DNA of 64,000 bases from Metaruminococcus_A sp050943475 (lineage in GTDB: Bacteria > Bacillota > Clostridia > Oscillospirales > Ruminococcaceae), in assembly GCA_050943475.1 (NCBI GenBank), contig JBMNPF010000010.1:43508-107507 (forward strand), written 5' to 3'. Shown here in pieces: positions 52,546-59,067 of the stretch. The notes under the pieces are model-generated. The model saw only the letters and a program-made list of their open reading frames with translations. It was not told the DNA's origin and ran no database searches. The position numbers were made by a program, and so were the translations under genes. Positions within the stretch are counted from its first letter, which is position 1. Each line of letters starts with the position of its first letter.

Positions 52546-53073
52546 TCAATGCAGCACACATTTTTCACAGGGCCCAAGTCCTGCGGCAAGCGCCTCTTCC
52601 AGCGTGCAGGGATAATAAGTCCCACGGCCGCACGGATTTTCATAGTGGTATTTTTTACCGGTTTTGGTGCGGTAAATCTGCTGGCCCTGTGGGGTTTCAC
52701 TCTTCACAGAGGAAGAGCTTTGCGGGGCAGAGGAGCTGGGTGCTTGGCTTGGAGGAGGATCGCTTTTTGAAACCGACGGGGCAGGGGGCTGTTTTGACGG
52801 CGCCGCCTGAGAAGAACTTGGCGCAGCGGATTCCACCTTGCTTGCAGACGATTCCGGTTCACTGGAGGATTCTTCCGAACTTTCCGAGCTTTCTGAACGG
52901 CTGGAGGGGGAAATATCCAGCACCGAGACCTTTGAGGAGGTGCTGCTTCTGGAAGAGGATGAGCTTTCCTCGCTGGAACCACTGCATCCCTGAAAAGCCA
53001 TTGCAACCAAAAACACCACAACCAATATCCCAATAATGGGCATTGTGAGCATGGACTTTGTCTTTTTTGCCAT
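52546..53073 (-). CDS. Exported Ser-rich protein with KTGKxYH...PCxKC tail
   Basis: 175 aa. A basic start (MAKKTKSM) and one membrane helix (PIIGILVVVFLVAMAFQGC) are followed by about 100 residues almost wholly of Ser, Pro, Glu and Ala, an extended linker, and a compact end YRTKTGKKYHYENPCGRGTYYPCTLEEALAAGLGPCEKC with one histidine and four cysteines. The end resembles the tail of the YHYH protein in cassette A. AAGGAAGCGG before the ATG decides this start over an open frame reaching 53259. The serine run uses mixed codons. Role unknown; probably displayed at the cell surface of lysogens. Confidence 0.75.
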   Translation of the reverse strand: MAKKTKSMLTMPIIGILVVVFLVAMAFQGCSGSSEESSSSSRSSTSSKVSVLDISPSSRSESSESSEESSSEPESSASKVESAAPSSSQAAPSKQPPAPSVSKSDPPPSQAPSSSAPQSSSSVKSETPQGQQIYRTKTGKKYHYENPCGRGTYYPCTLEEALAAGLGPCEKCVLH

Positions 53074-53230
53074 ATTTACCGCTTCCTTTGTTGTATTTAC
53101 CATCATATTACCATTTTCGACAGGAGAATACAACGACAAATTCAACCATCGGCCGCTGATATATTGGCTGTTGGCGGATTGGGTGGTAAAAGAAAACCCC
53201 GCCGAACGGGGCGGGGTGAAAGAGGTGGTT

Positions 53231-53605
53231 TCAATTAAAAAGGCTGACAAACCATTCAAAAAGTCCAGTGAAGTGTTCTACGATAAGACCTATGAAGAAC
53301 GTTAAAAACGGTACAAGCACAGATGCTATCGAAACCTTATTTTCAAATCTCTGCTGGCGTTTACGCTCGGTCTCCTTATCGCATTCCTGCGCAAACTCTG
53401 CTAAAGCGTCTTTTCCAAGCTCTGTAATAGCCCATTTGTCGGGAGCAGAAAAATTTCCTAAGCTGCCCAAATCCATTGTTTTATGGCTGTAAACTTTTAT
53501 CAACCCTTGTTTTTGTAATTGCTCAAATCGTTCTCCTTCTCCTGTGTCTGGGACGCGAGGTGTGCAGTAGCTTTTCAACAGCTCGTAGTTTTCCTTTGAT
53601 AGCAT
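53231..53605 (-). CDS. Winged-helix-like protein with C-terminal membrane helix
   Basis: 124 aa. The first 75 residues look like a small winged helix (YELLKSYCTP...FEQLQKQGLIKVYSHK...DKWAITELGKDALAEFAQE), followed by a basic helix and a C-terminal hydrophobic stretch (VSIASVLVPFLTFFIGLIVEHFTGLF). Such proteins occur between phage repressors and their neighbours but have no assigned function that I know. It starts five bases after the cassette B repressor and takes the place that ImmA has in cassette A, so it may control the repressor from the membrane; this is inference. Confidence 0.65.
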   Translation of the reverse strand: MLSKENYELLKSYCTPRVPDTGEGERFEQLQKQGLIKVYSHKTMDLGSLGNFSAPDKWAITELGKDALAEFAQECDKETERKRQQRFENKVSIASVLVPFLTFFIGLIVEHFTGLFEWFVSLFN

Positions 53606-53609
53606 ACCA

Positions 53610-53828
53610 TCACCGCCGTTCTAGTTCGTCGGAGCGTCCAACAAGGTAATCCAGCGACACGTCGAAAAAATCGGCAAGGGCGATAAGAGTGGACATGGAT
53701 GGCTCACGCTCTCCGCGCTCATAACGGTAATAGCCCATAATGGAAAGCCCCACAGCTTGTGCTATATCTTTTTTTAAAATGCCAGACTGCTTTTGCAATT
53801 CTTGTAAACGGTCACTTAAATTCGGCAT
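53610..53828 (-). CDS. XRE-family phage repressor, cassette B
   Basis: 72 aa, almost only an HTH domain: LSDRLQELQKQSGILKKDIAQAVGLSIMGYYRYERGEREPSMSTLIALADFFDVSLDYLVGRSDE. GGAGGG with seven bases spacing supports the ATG of MPNLSD over an in-frame start 15 bases upstream. It lies beside two identical palindromes in the divergent promoter region, which it most likely binds. It has no C-terminal dimerisation or cleavage domain. Confidence 0.85.
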   Translation of the reverse strand: MPNLSDRLQELQKQSGILKKDIAQAVGLSIMGYYRYERGEREPSMSTLIALADFFDVSLDYLVGRSDELERR

Positions 53829-53863
53829 GGTCATTCCCTCCAAAGAAATTTTAATTTAAGGGA

Positions 53864-53922
53864 TTGACTTAACCAAATGGATAAGTTATAATAACATTGG
53901 AACTTAACCAAATGGATAAGTT
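53864..53922 (+). promoter_or_regulatory. Operator-promoter of lysogeny cassette B with two identical operators
   Basis: CTTAACCAAATGGATAAG occurs identically at 53868-53885 and 53903-53920, each a near-perfect palindrome, 35 bases apart. TTGACT and TATAAT with 17 bases between them make the rightward promoter, and the first operator fills its spacer. Leftward, TTGGTT inside the second operator and TAACTT inside the first, again 17 bases apart, make the repressor promoter. Confidence 0.88.
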
Positions 53923-53947
53923 TTAATTTAGAAAGGGTGAGGTGATC

Positions 53948-54130
53948 GTGAATACGAAACTAAAAGAAGCGCGTGAAAAAACAGGCCTAACGCAAGTGGA
54001 AGTTGCAAAAAAGGCCGGAGTAACACCAGTATGCTACCAGCGGTATGAATCGGGAGAGCGAATCCCAAGAGCAGATGTTGCCAAGCTGATAGCCAAAACA
54101 CTGAAAAGCACTGTGGAAAGGCTTTTCTAA
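53948..54130 (+). CDS. Cro-like XRE protein, cassette B
   Basis: 60 aa, a bare HTH: REKTGLTQVEVAKKAGVTPVCYQRYESGERIPRADVAKLIAKTLK. The upstream AGAAAGG and GAGGTGATC together resemble the whole complement of the 16S 3' end, so I start at the GTG directly after it; a GTG six bases earlier is the alternative. It is the first gene from the cassette B rightward promoter. Confidence 0.75.
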   Translation: MNTKLKEAREKTGLTQVEVAKKAGVTPVCYQRYESGERIPRADVAKLIAKTLKSTVERLF

Positions 54131-54203
54131 AGCATACCACGGACAAGCCGTGAGGTCAAGAAACCCCATCCGTTTAGACGAGGTGAATCAAGGAGGTGAA
54201 AAA

Positions 54204-54419
54204 ATGAAATCCTGCATTGCATACCCAAATTTAAAGGCAGAAATGGCAAGGAAAGGCATTACAATTCAGGAGATTGCTACAAAACTCAATCGTCGAAGGG
54301 AAACTATGAGCGAAAAGCTCTCTCTAAAAAGCAATCTACTTTTGCATGAGGCGTTTGAAATTCAAAGAGCATTTTTCCCGGATTTAACGCTTGAATATTT
54401 GTTCCGGAAAAAGGATTGA
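54204..54419 (+). CDS. Small HTH-like phage regulator
   Basis: 71 aa. An AAGGAGGTG ribosome binding site sets the ATG of MKSCIAYPNLKAEMARKGITIQEIATKLNRRRETMSEKLSLKSNLLLHEAFEIQRAFFPDLTLEYLF. It looks like an XRE-type HTH with a divergent second helix. It is cotranscribed with the cassette B cro and may be an excisionase or early regulator; I cannot tell which. Confidence 0.65.
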   Translation: MKSCIAYPNLKAEMARKGITIQEIATKLNRRRETMSEKLSLKSNLLLHEAFEIQRAFFPDLTLEYLFRKKD

Positions 54420-54460
54420 GCGCAGTGCTGCAACACTACGCCCAATAGTCAGTTGGTTAT

Positions 54461-54601
54461 TTACTTTTTCTTTGGCCTTGTTTGAACAAGAGCCGAGCCT
54501 GCCACAGACCGCCCCGCTTTGCTGGTTCTTCCGTCACGAAGCAATTTTGACGCCGTAGAAGCTACCTTAGAGCTCGTCTGTTTTGGATTTTTCTTTGGCA
54601 A
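54461..54601 (-). CDS. Small basic phage protein, 46 aa
   Basis: Leftward frame from a TTG eight bases after AAGGAGG, beginning MPKKNPKQTSSKVASTASK and ending in a run of basic residues. Short proteins opening with PK-x-NPKQTSSK are common in prophages and conjugative elements of Firmicutes, with no known function. A perfect sigma-A promoter lies in front (54636-54664). It is the only leftward gene in the early region and was found by reading the strand directly. Confidence 0.65.
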   Translation of the reverse strand: MPKKNPKQTSSKVASTASKLLRDGRTSKAGRSVAGSALVQTRPKKK

Positions 54602-54635
54602 AAGCACAACCTCCTTTCGTATTTATTATGTTTGT

Positions 54636-54664
54636 ATTATACCATATATTGTGATTAATTTCAA
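54636..54664 (-). promoter_or_regulatory. Promoter of the 46-aa gene
   Basis: On the minus strand TTGAAA and a perfect TATAAT are 17 bases apart, 35 bases before the TTG start. The bases between 54665 and 54836 hold no gene that I can see. Confidence 0.8.
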
Positions 54665-54836
54665 ACGATAACGCATTATATAGTGTTTGCGATGTTAACA
54701 AATAATTATTGGAGGGTTTGTTGAGGTTTGCTAATGACAAAAATGGAATTGTGTGGTAACACGCGAAAGAATGATGTCGTACTGTGGACAAAGTTAAGCG
54801 GTCAAGAAACCCCGTTTAATAAAGGAGGATCCCCAC

Positions 54837-55157
54837 ATGTTATCAATGTCAAAGGTGCGAATACCGGAAATCACAAGCCTTGAAACGGCCATCCGGCTGT
54901 ACTACGAAAAGATTGAGCTCGGCAATACGGAAATCAAAGAGCTTTTCCGGGTGGCAAGCGGCAAAAAGGTTTTGACCTTGAAGCAGATTGCCAAAGAGCG
55001 CATGGAGCAAAAGGAAGTCGCCCAGTGGAACGCGCTGCGGGTGAACACCAAAACCGCATACGAGGCCTGGGGGCTGGATATTGACGACCTCGAACGGCGC
55101 TACAACAAACTGCAAAAATTAGGACTGAAAAAGGAGGAATCCCAATGCCCGAACTAA
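54837..55157 (+). CDS. Phage protein of unknown function, 106 aa
   Basis: AAAGGAGG precedes the ATG. The protein is soluble and helical; ITSLETAIRLYYEKIELGNTEIKELFRVASGKKVLTLKQIAKE looks like a short DNA-binding domain and the C-terminal third a coiled coil. It recurs, in my memory, in prophages of gut Clostridia without a function. It overlaps the next small gene by 13 bases. Confidence 0.65.
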   Translation: MLSMSKVRIPEITSLETAIRLYYEKIELGNTEIKELFRVASGKKVLTLKQIAKERMEQKEVAQWNALRVNTKTAYEAWGLDIDDLERRYNKLQKLGLKKEESQCPN

Positions 55158-55294
55158 CCTACTACATACGGCTGGCCATGGAGGTCATAACCGCCGGATG
55201 CAGCACCTTCACCGCCGTACTGCTGGCCTGCTGTTGGTACAAAGAACACCGGCAAAGCAAAAATCTGCCAAAACGCCCGGAGGTGAGCGAATGA
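55145..55294 (+). CDS. Small membrane protein, 49 aa
   Basis: Begins MPELTYYIRLAMEVITAGCS, with one hydrophobic helix to about residue 30 and a basic tail. AAAGGAGG with the right spacing precedes its ATG. It overlaps the genes on both sides (the next start is in its last codons), so it is part of a tight early operon. Function unknown. Confidence 0.6.
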   Translation: MPELTYYIRLAMEVITAGCSTFTAVLLACCWYKEHRQSKNLPKRPEVSE

Positions 55295-55671
55295 AGCGCC
55301 TCAAACGCAAACGCGCTGTGCTTGCCGTGCTGGCCTTTCTCACGCTGGCTGTGAGCTTTCAGCCACTTGGCGCATATGAGCGCGGCTACATCCACAGCTT
55401 TTTGCTCGCCCTGCTGCTTTCTCTCATCTGCCTGCTGCTCTTCGGCGTGTTCGCCTGTTGGGCGCAAGCCGTGGACAAGCTCGTGACCGAGCGGGACCAT
55501 TCGCGCAGATTACAGACAACCGGGAACCGCACAGCCAGCCCGCGCGGCACGCACAGTGAACAGCAGCCGGAAAAGAAAAAGCGCCCCGTGAAGCGGCAAC
55601 TTCAACGGAGCACACAAGAAAAATATCCTATCTATAGGTTAGCAGAAAAAGGAGAAAAAGTCAATGATTGA
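55291..55671 (+). CDS. Membrane protein with basic cytoplasmic tail, 126 aa
   Basis: Two hydrophobic segments (AVLAVLAFLTLAVSF and FLLALLLSLICLLLFGVFACW) after a basic start, then a long polar and basic tail. ATGA overlap with the 49-aa gene and ATG overlap with the next gene. It could be an early membrane-associated phage protein; no motif tells more. It is not in a lysis context, so I do not call it a holin. Confidence 0.6.
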   Translation: MKRLKRKRAVLAVLAFLTLAVSFQPLGAYERGYIHSFLLALLLSLICLLLFGVFACWAQAVDKLVTERDHSRRLQTTGNRTASPRGTHSEQQPEKKKRPVKRQLQRSTQEKYPIYRLAEKGEKVND

Positions 55672-56071
55672 TATGGAGTTGTACGACGCGCTGGACACAG
55701 CAACGGACAAGCTTTCTGCTTTACTCGAAAAAAATGAGTGGAGCATGGAGATTGACAAAAATGAATATCCCATTGTTTTCCGGTTTCGCAAAGGGGTGGG
55801 CGCTTTCACCCGGGAATGGAATCCGGAAACCACACCGCAAATTGAATTTTGCTTTCGCAACACAACATACGTTTCCTGTGTTCCGGAGCAATACAAGGTG
55901 GACGAAAAATTCCTGAATAAATTAAAAAATCTCTGCAAAGAAATCTGTCGCTTGTACCTGATGGCGCAGTTTTCCCGGAAAGATACCCGGTTCGATAACG
56001 CTTTCAAAGAACTCTGGACAACCTGTAAGGGAGATCGTGTCGGGATTCTAAAAGGCACATACCGGCCTTAA
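55664..56071 (+). CDS. Phage protein of unknown function, 135 aa
   Basis: AAAAGGAG precedes the ATG. The protein is acidic at the start and then mixed alpha/beta, with EYPIVFRFRKGVGAFTREW and PQIEFCFRNTTYVSC strands. It is located directly before the Gp157 gene, among the recombination genes, and may belong with them. No family recognised. Confidence 0.6.
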   Translation: MIDMELYDALDTATDKLSALLEKNEWSMEIDKNEYPIVFRFRKGVGAFTREWNPETTPQIEFCFRNTTYVSCVPEQYKVDEKFLNKLKNLCKEICRLYLMAQFSRKDTRFDNAFKELWTTCKGDRVGILKGTYRP

Positions 56072-56086
56072 AGGAGGAAATGTAAA

Positions 56087-56617
56087 ATGTCGTTGTTTCA
56101 ATTATCGGAAGATTATCAGGTTTTGTATGACCAGCTGGATGATATTGACCTGGAAGGCCCGGAAGGGCCGGAGCTGTTTGAGGCGTTCGCTGACACGCTG
56201 GAAGGAATCGAAATCGAATTTGATGAAAAGGCGGAAAAAATCGCCTGCTTTATCAAAGATTTGAATTATGAGGCATCGGCGATTAAAACCGAAAAACAGG
56301 CTTTGGATAAGCGGCAAAAGGCAAAGGAAAAGAAGGCCGACCAGCTTAAACATTACCTGATGGGCTGTATGGAGCGTGCTGGAAAACAAAAGATTGAGCG
56401 TCCGCTTGCCAGCATGTCTATCCGGAACAATGCGGAAAGCCTGAAAGTGGAAAACGATCTTGATTTTATCCGGTGGGCACAAGCTTCCGGACGTGATGAT
56501 TTAATCCGGTATAAAGACCCGGATATCGATAAAACTGCCTTAAAAAAAGCGGTGAAGGACGGCCTTTCCGTATCCGGGGTTACCTTGGAACGCAGCCGTT
56601 CACTGACAATAAAATAG
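56087..56617 (+). CDS. Siphovirus Gp157 family protein
   Basis: 176 aa. A long coiled-coil (about residues 30-105, with EFDEKAEKIACFIKDLNYEASAIKTEKQALDKRQKAKEKKADQLKHYLMGCM) then a small domain (KIERPLASMSIRNNAESLKVEND...RYKDPDIDKTALKKAVKDG). This is the Gp157 family first noted in Streptococcus phages, thought to help in phage resistance or recombination. AAAGGAGG precedes the ATG. It is followed by the RecA-like ATPase, its usual neighbour. Confidence 0.82.
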   Translation: MSLFQLSEDYQVLYDQLDDIDLEGPEGPELFEAFADTLEGIEIEFDEKAEKIACFIKDLNYEASAIKTEKQALDKRQKAKEKKADQLKHYLMGCMERAGKQKIERPLASMSIRNNAESLKVENDLDFIRWAQASGRDDLIRYKDPDIDKTALKKAVKDGLSVSGVTLERSRSLTIK

Positions 56618-56626
56618 GAGGATATT

Positions 56627-57535
56627 ATGATAGATGGACTATTTCAACCGGTAGAACGTAAAAAAGCAAAACTTAGAATGGCACTCTGTGGGGTTTCCGG
56701 TTCCGGAAAAACACTTGGGGCCCTGTACATTGCATATGGGATTACCGGAGACTGGTCAAAGGTCGCGCTGATTGATACCGAACATGAACGCGCCCGGTTT
56801 TATGCAAACCGTTCAGACCTCGGTACCGGGGAATTTCTGTACGCACCACTTACTCCTCCCTACAGCCCGGATAAATACAAAGACTATGTAAATGCAGCGT
56901 CCGAGCTTGTCGGCGAAAACGGCGTTGTAATTGTTGATAGCTTTTCCCATGCGTGGAACAATGAAGGCGGTGTGCTCGATATCAAAGACCAAATTGCCGC
57001 ACGGCAAGGGAAAAACAGCTATACCGCATGGAACGAAGCCGGAAAGGTGCAGAACAGTCTGGTAAACACCATCCTGGCTGTCAACTGCCATACCATCGTT
57101 ACCATGCGTTCCAAAATGGATTATGTACTCGTGGAAAACGACCGTGGGAAACTCGAGCCGCAAAAACTGGGCCTCGCTCCTATTCAGCGGGATGATACCG
57201 AATACGAGTTCGATGTCGTTTTAAACATTGCGCGCAATCATATTGCAACCGCTTCCAAGGACACAACCGTCCTGGACCGTTTCGGCGAAGTGATTACCCC
57301 GGAAATCGGTAAACAACTGGGCGAATGGATGAATAAAGGGAAAGAGCCTGACCGCTGCGCGCAGTGCGGCCAGATAATTAAGGCAACACCGAAAAGCCCT
57401 GTTTCAAAAATTATACAAAAAAGTACCGAAAAGTATGGAGAAATGCTCTGCTATAACTGTTCGGTTGAACGGTACAATACGGAAAAAGCAGCACAGAAAA
57501 AGGAGGCGGGAAGCCGTGTCATTCCAGAACAATAA
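56627..57535 (+). CDS. RecA-like phage recombination ATPase (Sak4-like) with zinc tail
   Basis: 302 aa. Walker A GVSGSGKT at residues 22-29, Walker B VVIVDSFSHAW near 102, and HTIVTMRSKMDYVLV form a RecA-type core as in phage Sak4/AAA single-strand annealing helpers. The C-terminal part adds CAQCGQII and CYNC, a likely zinc ribbon. With Gp157 and the resolvase it makes a phage recombination set. AGGAGG precedes the ATG. The exact activity is inferred from the context. Confidence 0.75.
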   Translation: MIDGLFQPVERKKAKLRMALCGVSGSGKTLGALYIAYGITGDWSKVALIDTEHERARFYANRSDLGTGEFLYAPLTPPYSPDKYKDYVNAASELVGENGVVIVDSFSHAWNNEGGVLDIKDQIAARQGKNSYTAWNEAGKVQNSLVNTILAVNCHTIVTMRSKMDYVLVENDRGKLEPQKLGLAPIQRDDTEYEFDVVLNIARNHIATASKDTTVLDRFGEVITPEIGKQLGEWMNKGKEPDRCAQCGQIIKATPKSPVSKIIQKSTEKYGEMLCYNCSVERYNTEKAAQKKEAGSRVIPEQ

Positions 57536-57908
57536 AAAAAGCGGAACCGCTTTCGAAAACAATTTTAGAAAGCTTCTCCGAAAAGACGGATTCTGGTCCC
57601 ACAAGCTGGTGGAGAATGAAAACGGCGCCCCGTTTGACATCATCGCAGTAAAAGACGGGCGTGTTTATGCATTTGACTGCAAGGAATGTTCTTCCGCCCG
57701 GTTTCCGTTAAACCGCGTCGAGGACAACCAAATCACCGGCATGAAAAGCATTCGGGAAGCCGGCGCGGAAACATTTTTTGTTTTCTGTTTTGATAAAAAC
57801 GAGTATGTCGTATCTTCCGAGCATATTTTCACACGGATTCGAAATGGTGAAAAGAGCATTCAGGTGACGGAATATTCCACATTGGAAGGGTGGCTGCTAT
57901 GCCGGTAA
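57516..57908 (+). CDS. Phage Holliday junction resolvase, PD-(D/E)xK fold
   Basis: 130 aa from a GTG start behind AAGGAGG, overlapping the ATPase gene by 20 bases. The nuclease core is E14 (GTAFENNF), D41 (APFDIIAV) and D54-C-K56 (YAFDCKE), the Hjc/RecU-like arrangement. It should cut junctions made by the recombination set. No RecU stalk region is visible, so the small Hjc-like type is more likely. Confidence 0.78.
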   Translation: MSFQNNKKSGTAFENNFRKLLRKDGFWSHKLVENENGAPFDIIAVKDGRVYAFDCKECSSARFPLNRVEDNQITGMKSIREAGAETFFVFCFDKNEYVVSSEHIFTRIRNGEKSIQVTEYSTLEGWLLCR

Positions 57909-58360
57909 AAATTGTAGTCGGTGCGCAGCTCATCATAACGGACCCGACGCCGGAAATTAAAGAATTGATTTTCCAGTGGATGCTCACCGGTTTGCAACGG
58001 CTTGTCAAAAACGGATACAAGTTTACCCGTTCCGAGCGCTCACTTGGTTATATGGATACAATGAAGGAAGAAGACAACAATGTGATTTCCTTTCTGCGCG
58101 ATTCTTCGGCGGTTGAATATGGTGCGATTTATGAGACCAGCAGCCGGGACCTGTATGACGCATACCGCCGGTGGTGTACAGCAAATGCGGAGCAGCCTCT
58201 TGGGGAACGCACGGTGCTTAACTTTCTAAAGACCAATGCAGAAGAATATGCGATTAAATTCAGTAACCATATCATAAAACCGGGAGAAAAGCGCCATCTG
58301 CGCGGTTTCAAAGGGATACGTGTCGCTTCTTTTGACGGATTTCGGGTAACTACAAATTAA
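57899..58360 (+). CDS. C-terminal piece of a D5-type primase-helicase, standing alone
   Basis: 153 aa. DPTPEIKELIFQWMLTGLQRLVKNGYKFTRSE and the later SSRDLYDAYRRWCTANAEQPLGERTVLNFLKTN, ending RHLRGFKGIRV, match the last part of phage and plasmid D5/P4-type primase-helicases, including the C-terminal winged helix. The ATPase part that should precede it is absent; the upstream neighbour is the resolvase, and the two genes overlap. Either the helicase was lost by deletion or this domain now works alone. An ATG behind GGAAGGG is used. Confidence 0.7.
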   Translation: MPVKIVVGAQLIITDPTPEIKELIFQWMLTGLQRLVKNGYKFTRSERSLGYMDTMKEEDNNVISFLRDSSAVEYGAIYETSSRDLYDAYRRWCTANAEQPLGERTVLNFLKTNAEEYAIKFSNHIIKPGEKRHLRGFKGIRVASFDGFRVTTN

Positions 58361-58365
58361 AAACG

Positions 58366-58622
58366 GTACGCATGTACGCTTTGTGTACGCTTATGGGACG
58401 CATGAAAAGCCAGTAATCATGGGGCTTTGTACGCATGTACGCTTGTTTTTCATATCTTACGCGTATAGAAAAAAATATTTTTTTATTTCTTCTCTATATA
58501 TAGAATATTTTAATTTAAGTGTACATGAGTACAAAGTATGGAAAAAGCAAGGAAACAAGCAGGTTTATTCAGGTACGCATGTAAAAAACAAAGTGTACAT
58601 AAGCGTACCATGCGTACATACG
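58366..58622 (+). repeat. Iteron-like repeats flanking an AT-rich core, candidate phage origin
   Basis: GTACGCATGTACGCTT occurs exactly at 58366-58381 and 58429-58444. Related GTACGC, GTACAT and CGTAC elements recur at 58384, 58519, 58572, 58593 and 58604. Between the clusters, 58457-58518 is almost all A and T. Repeats around an easily melted core next to replication genes are the usual design of a phage origin. No convincing gene covers this stretch. Confidence 0.65.
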
Positions 58623-58639
58623 ATTCTGGAGGTGTATTT

Positions 58640-58924
58640 GTGAGCAACCAGGCAAAACAAGCCTTAGCCGCCCTGCGGGAAGCCTGCAAACGGTGCGGCT
58701 TTCAACTGCGGGCCTGCGGAGGCTGCGCCAACTACCGGACGAGAAAGGCGTTGGAGAAAAAAAGCAAGGAGGCCCGCAGCCAGCCTGCAAAGCCACTGTT
58801 TACGGTTGACCCGTCCAAAACCGAGGCGTTTTTTGGAAGCGCAAAGAAGCATACAGCACAGATGGCGCTTGACCGGGCAGCCAAACATCGGGCAGCAGCG
58901 CAGGACAAGGAGGCCCAGCCATGA
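58640..58924 (+). CDS. Small basic phage protein with Cys cluster, 94 aa
   Basis: GTG start seven bases behind GGAGG. The first part has CKRCGFQLRACGGCANYRTRK, four cysteines and basic residues fitting a zinc finger, then a lysine- and alanine-rich helix. An in-frame start 102 bases upstream would run through the origin-like repeats and is rejected. It overlaps the next gene by four bases. Function unknown. Confidence 0.6.
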   Translation: MSNQAKQALAALREACKRCGFQLRACGGCANYRTRKALEKKSKEARSQPAKPLFTVDPSKTEAFFGSAKKHTAQMALDRAAKHRAAAQDKEAQP

Positions 58925-59067
58925 GCCGCACCTGTGAGCACTGCCCGCGCTTGACCGCCAAAACCGGCTGGTGTGCAAAGTACCGGCAAATCCTGGTAAA
59001 AGAGAAGCAGACCGGGCGGCATCTGCGCTGCGTGGAGTGTGTGATGGAGGGGAAAGCCAATGCATGA
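58921..59067 (+). CDS. Cys-rich zinc-finger-like protein, 48 aa
   Basis: Begins MSRTCEHCPRLTAKTGWCAKY and continues to LRCVECVMEG, giving CxxC, a single C, and CxxC. ATGA overlap with the upstream gene. It was found by reading the frame directly. Function unknown. Confidence 0.6.
   Translation: MSRTCEHCPRLTAKTGWCAKYRQILVKEKQTGRHLRCVECVMEGKANA

Larger units (their letters stand above)
54154..54814 (+). repeat. Two copies of GGTCAAGAAACCCC in early-gene leaders
   Basis: The 14-base element is at 54154-54167 and 54800-54813, each followed by a CGTTTA or GTTTA and then a ribosome binding site for the next rightward gene. Both are preceded by GGACAA at similar distance, so the shared unit is longer than the exact match. 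Range given spans both copies. Confidence 0.6.

Noticed and set aside
55145..55671. Holin/spanin-like lysis pair
   Set aside because: Both genes encode membrane proteins, but they lie in the early recombination region, not next to an endolysin, and lack lipoprotein or spanin features.
58383..58643. 86-codon frame through the iteron-like region
   Set aside because: Its peptide is built from the GTACGC repeats, with no ribosome binding site; the DNA repeats explain it.
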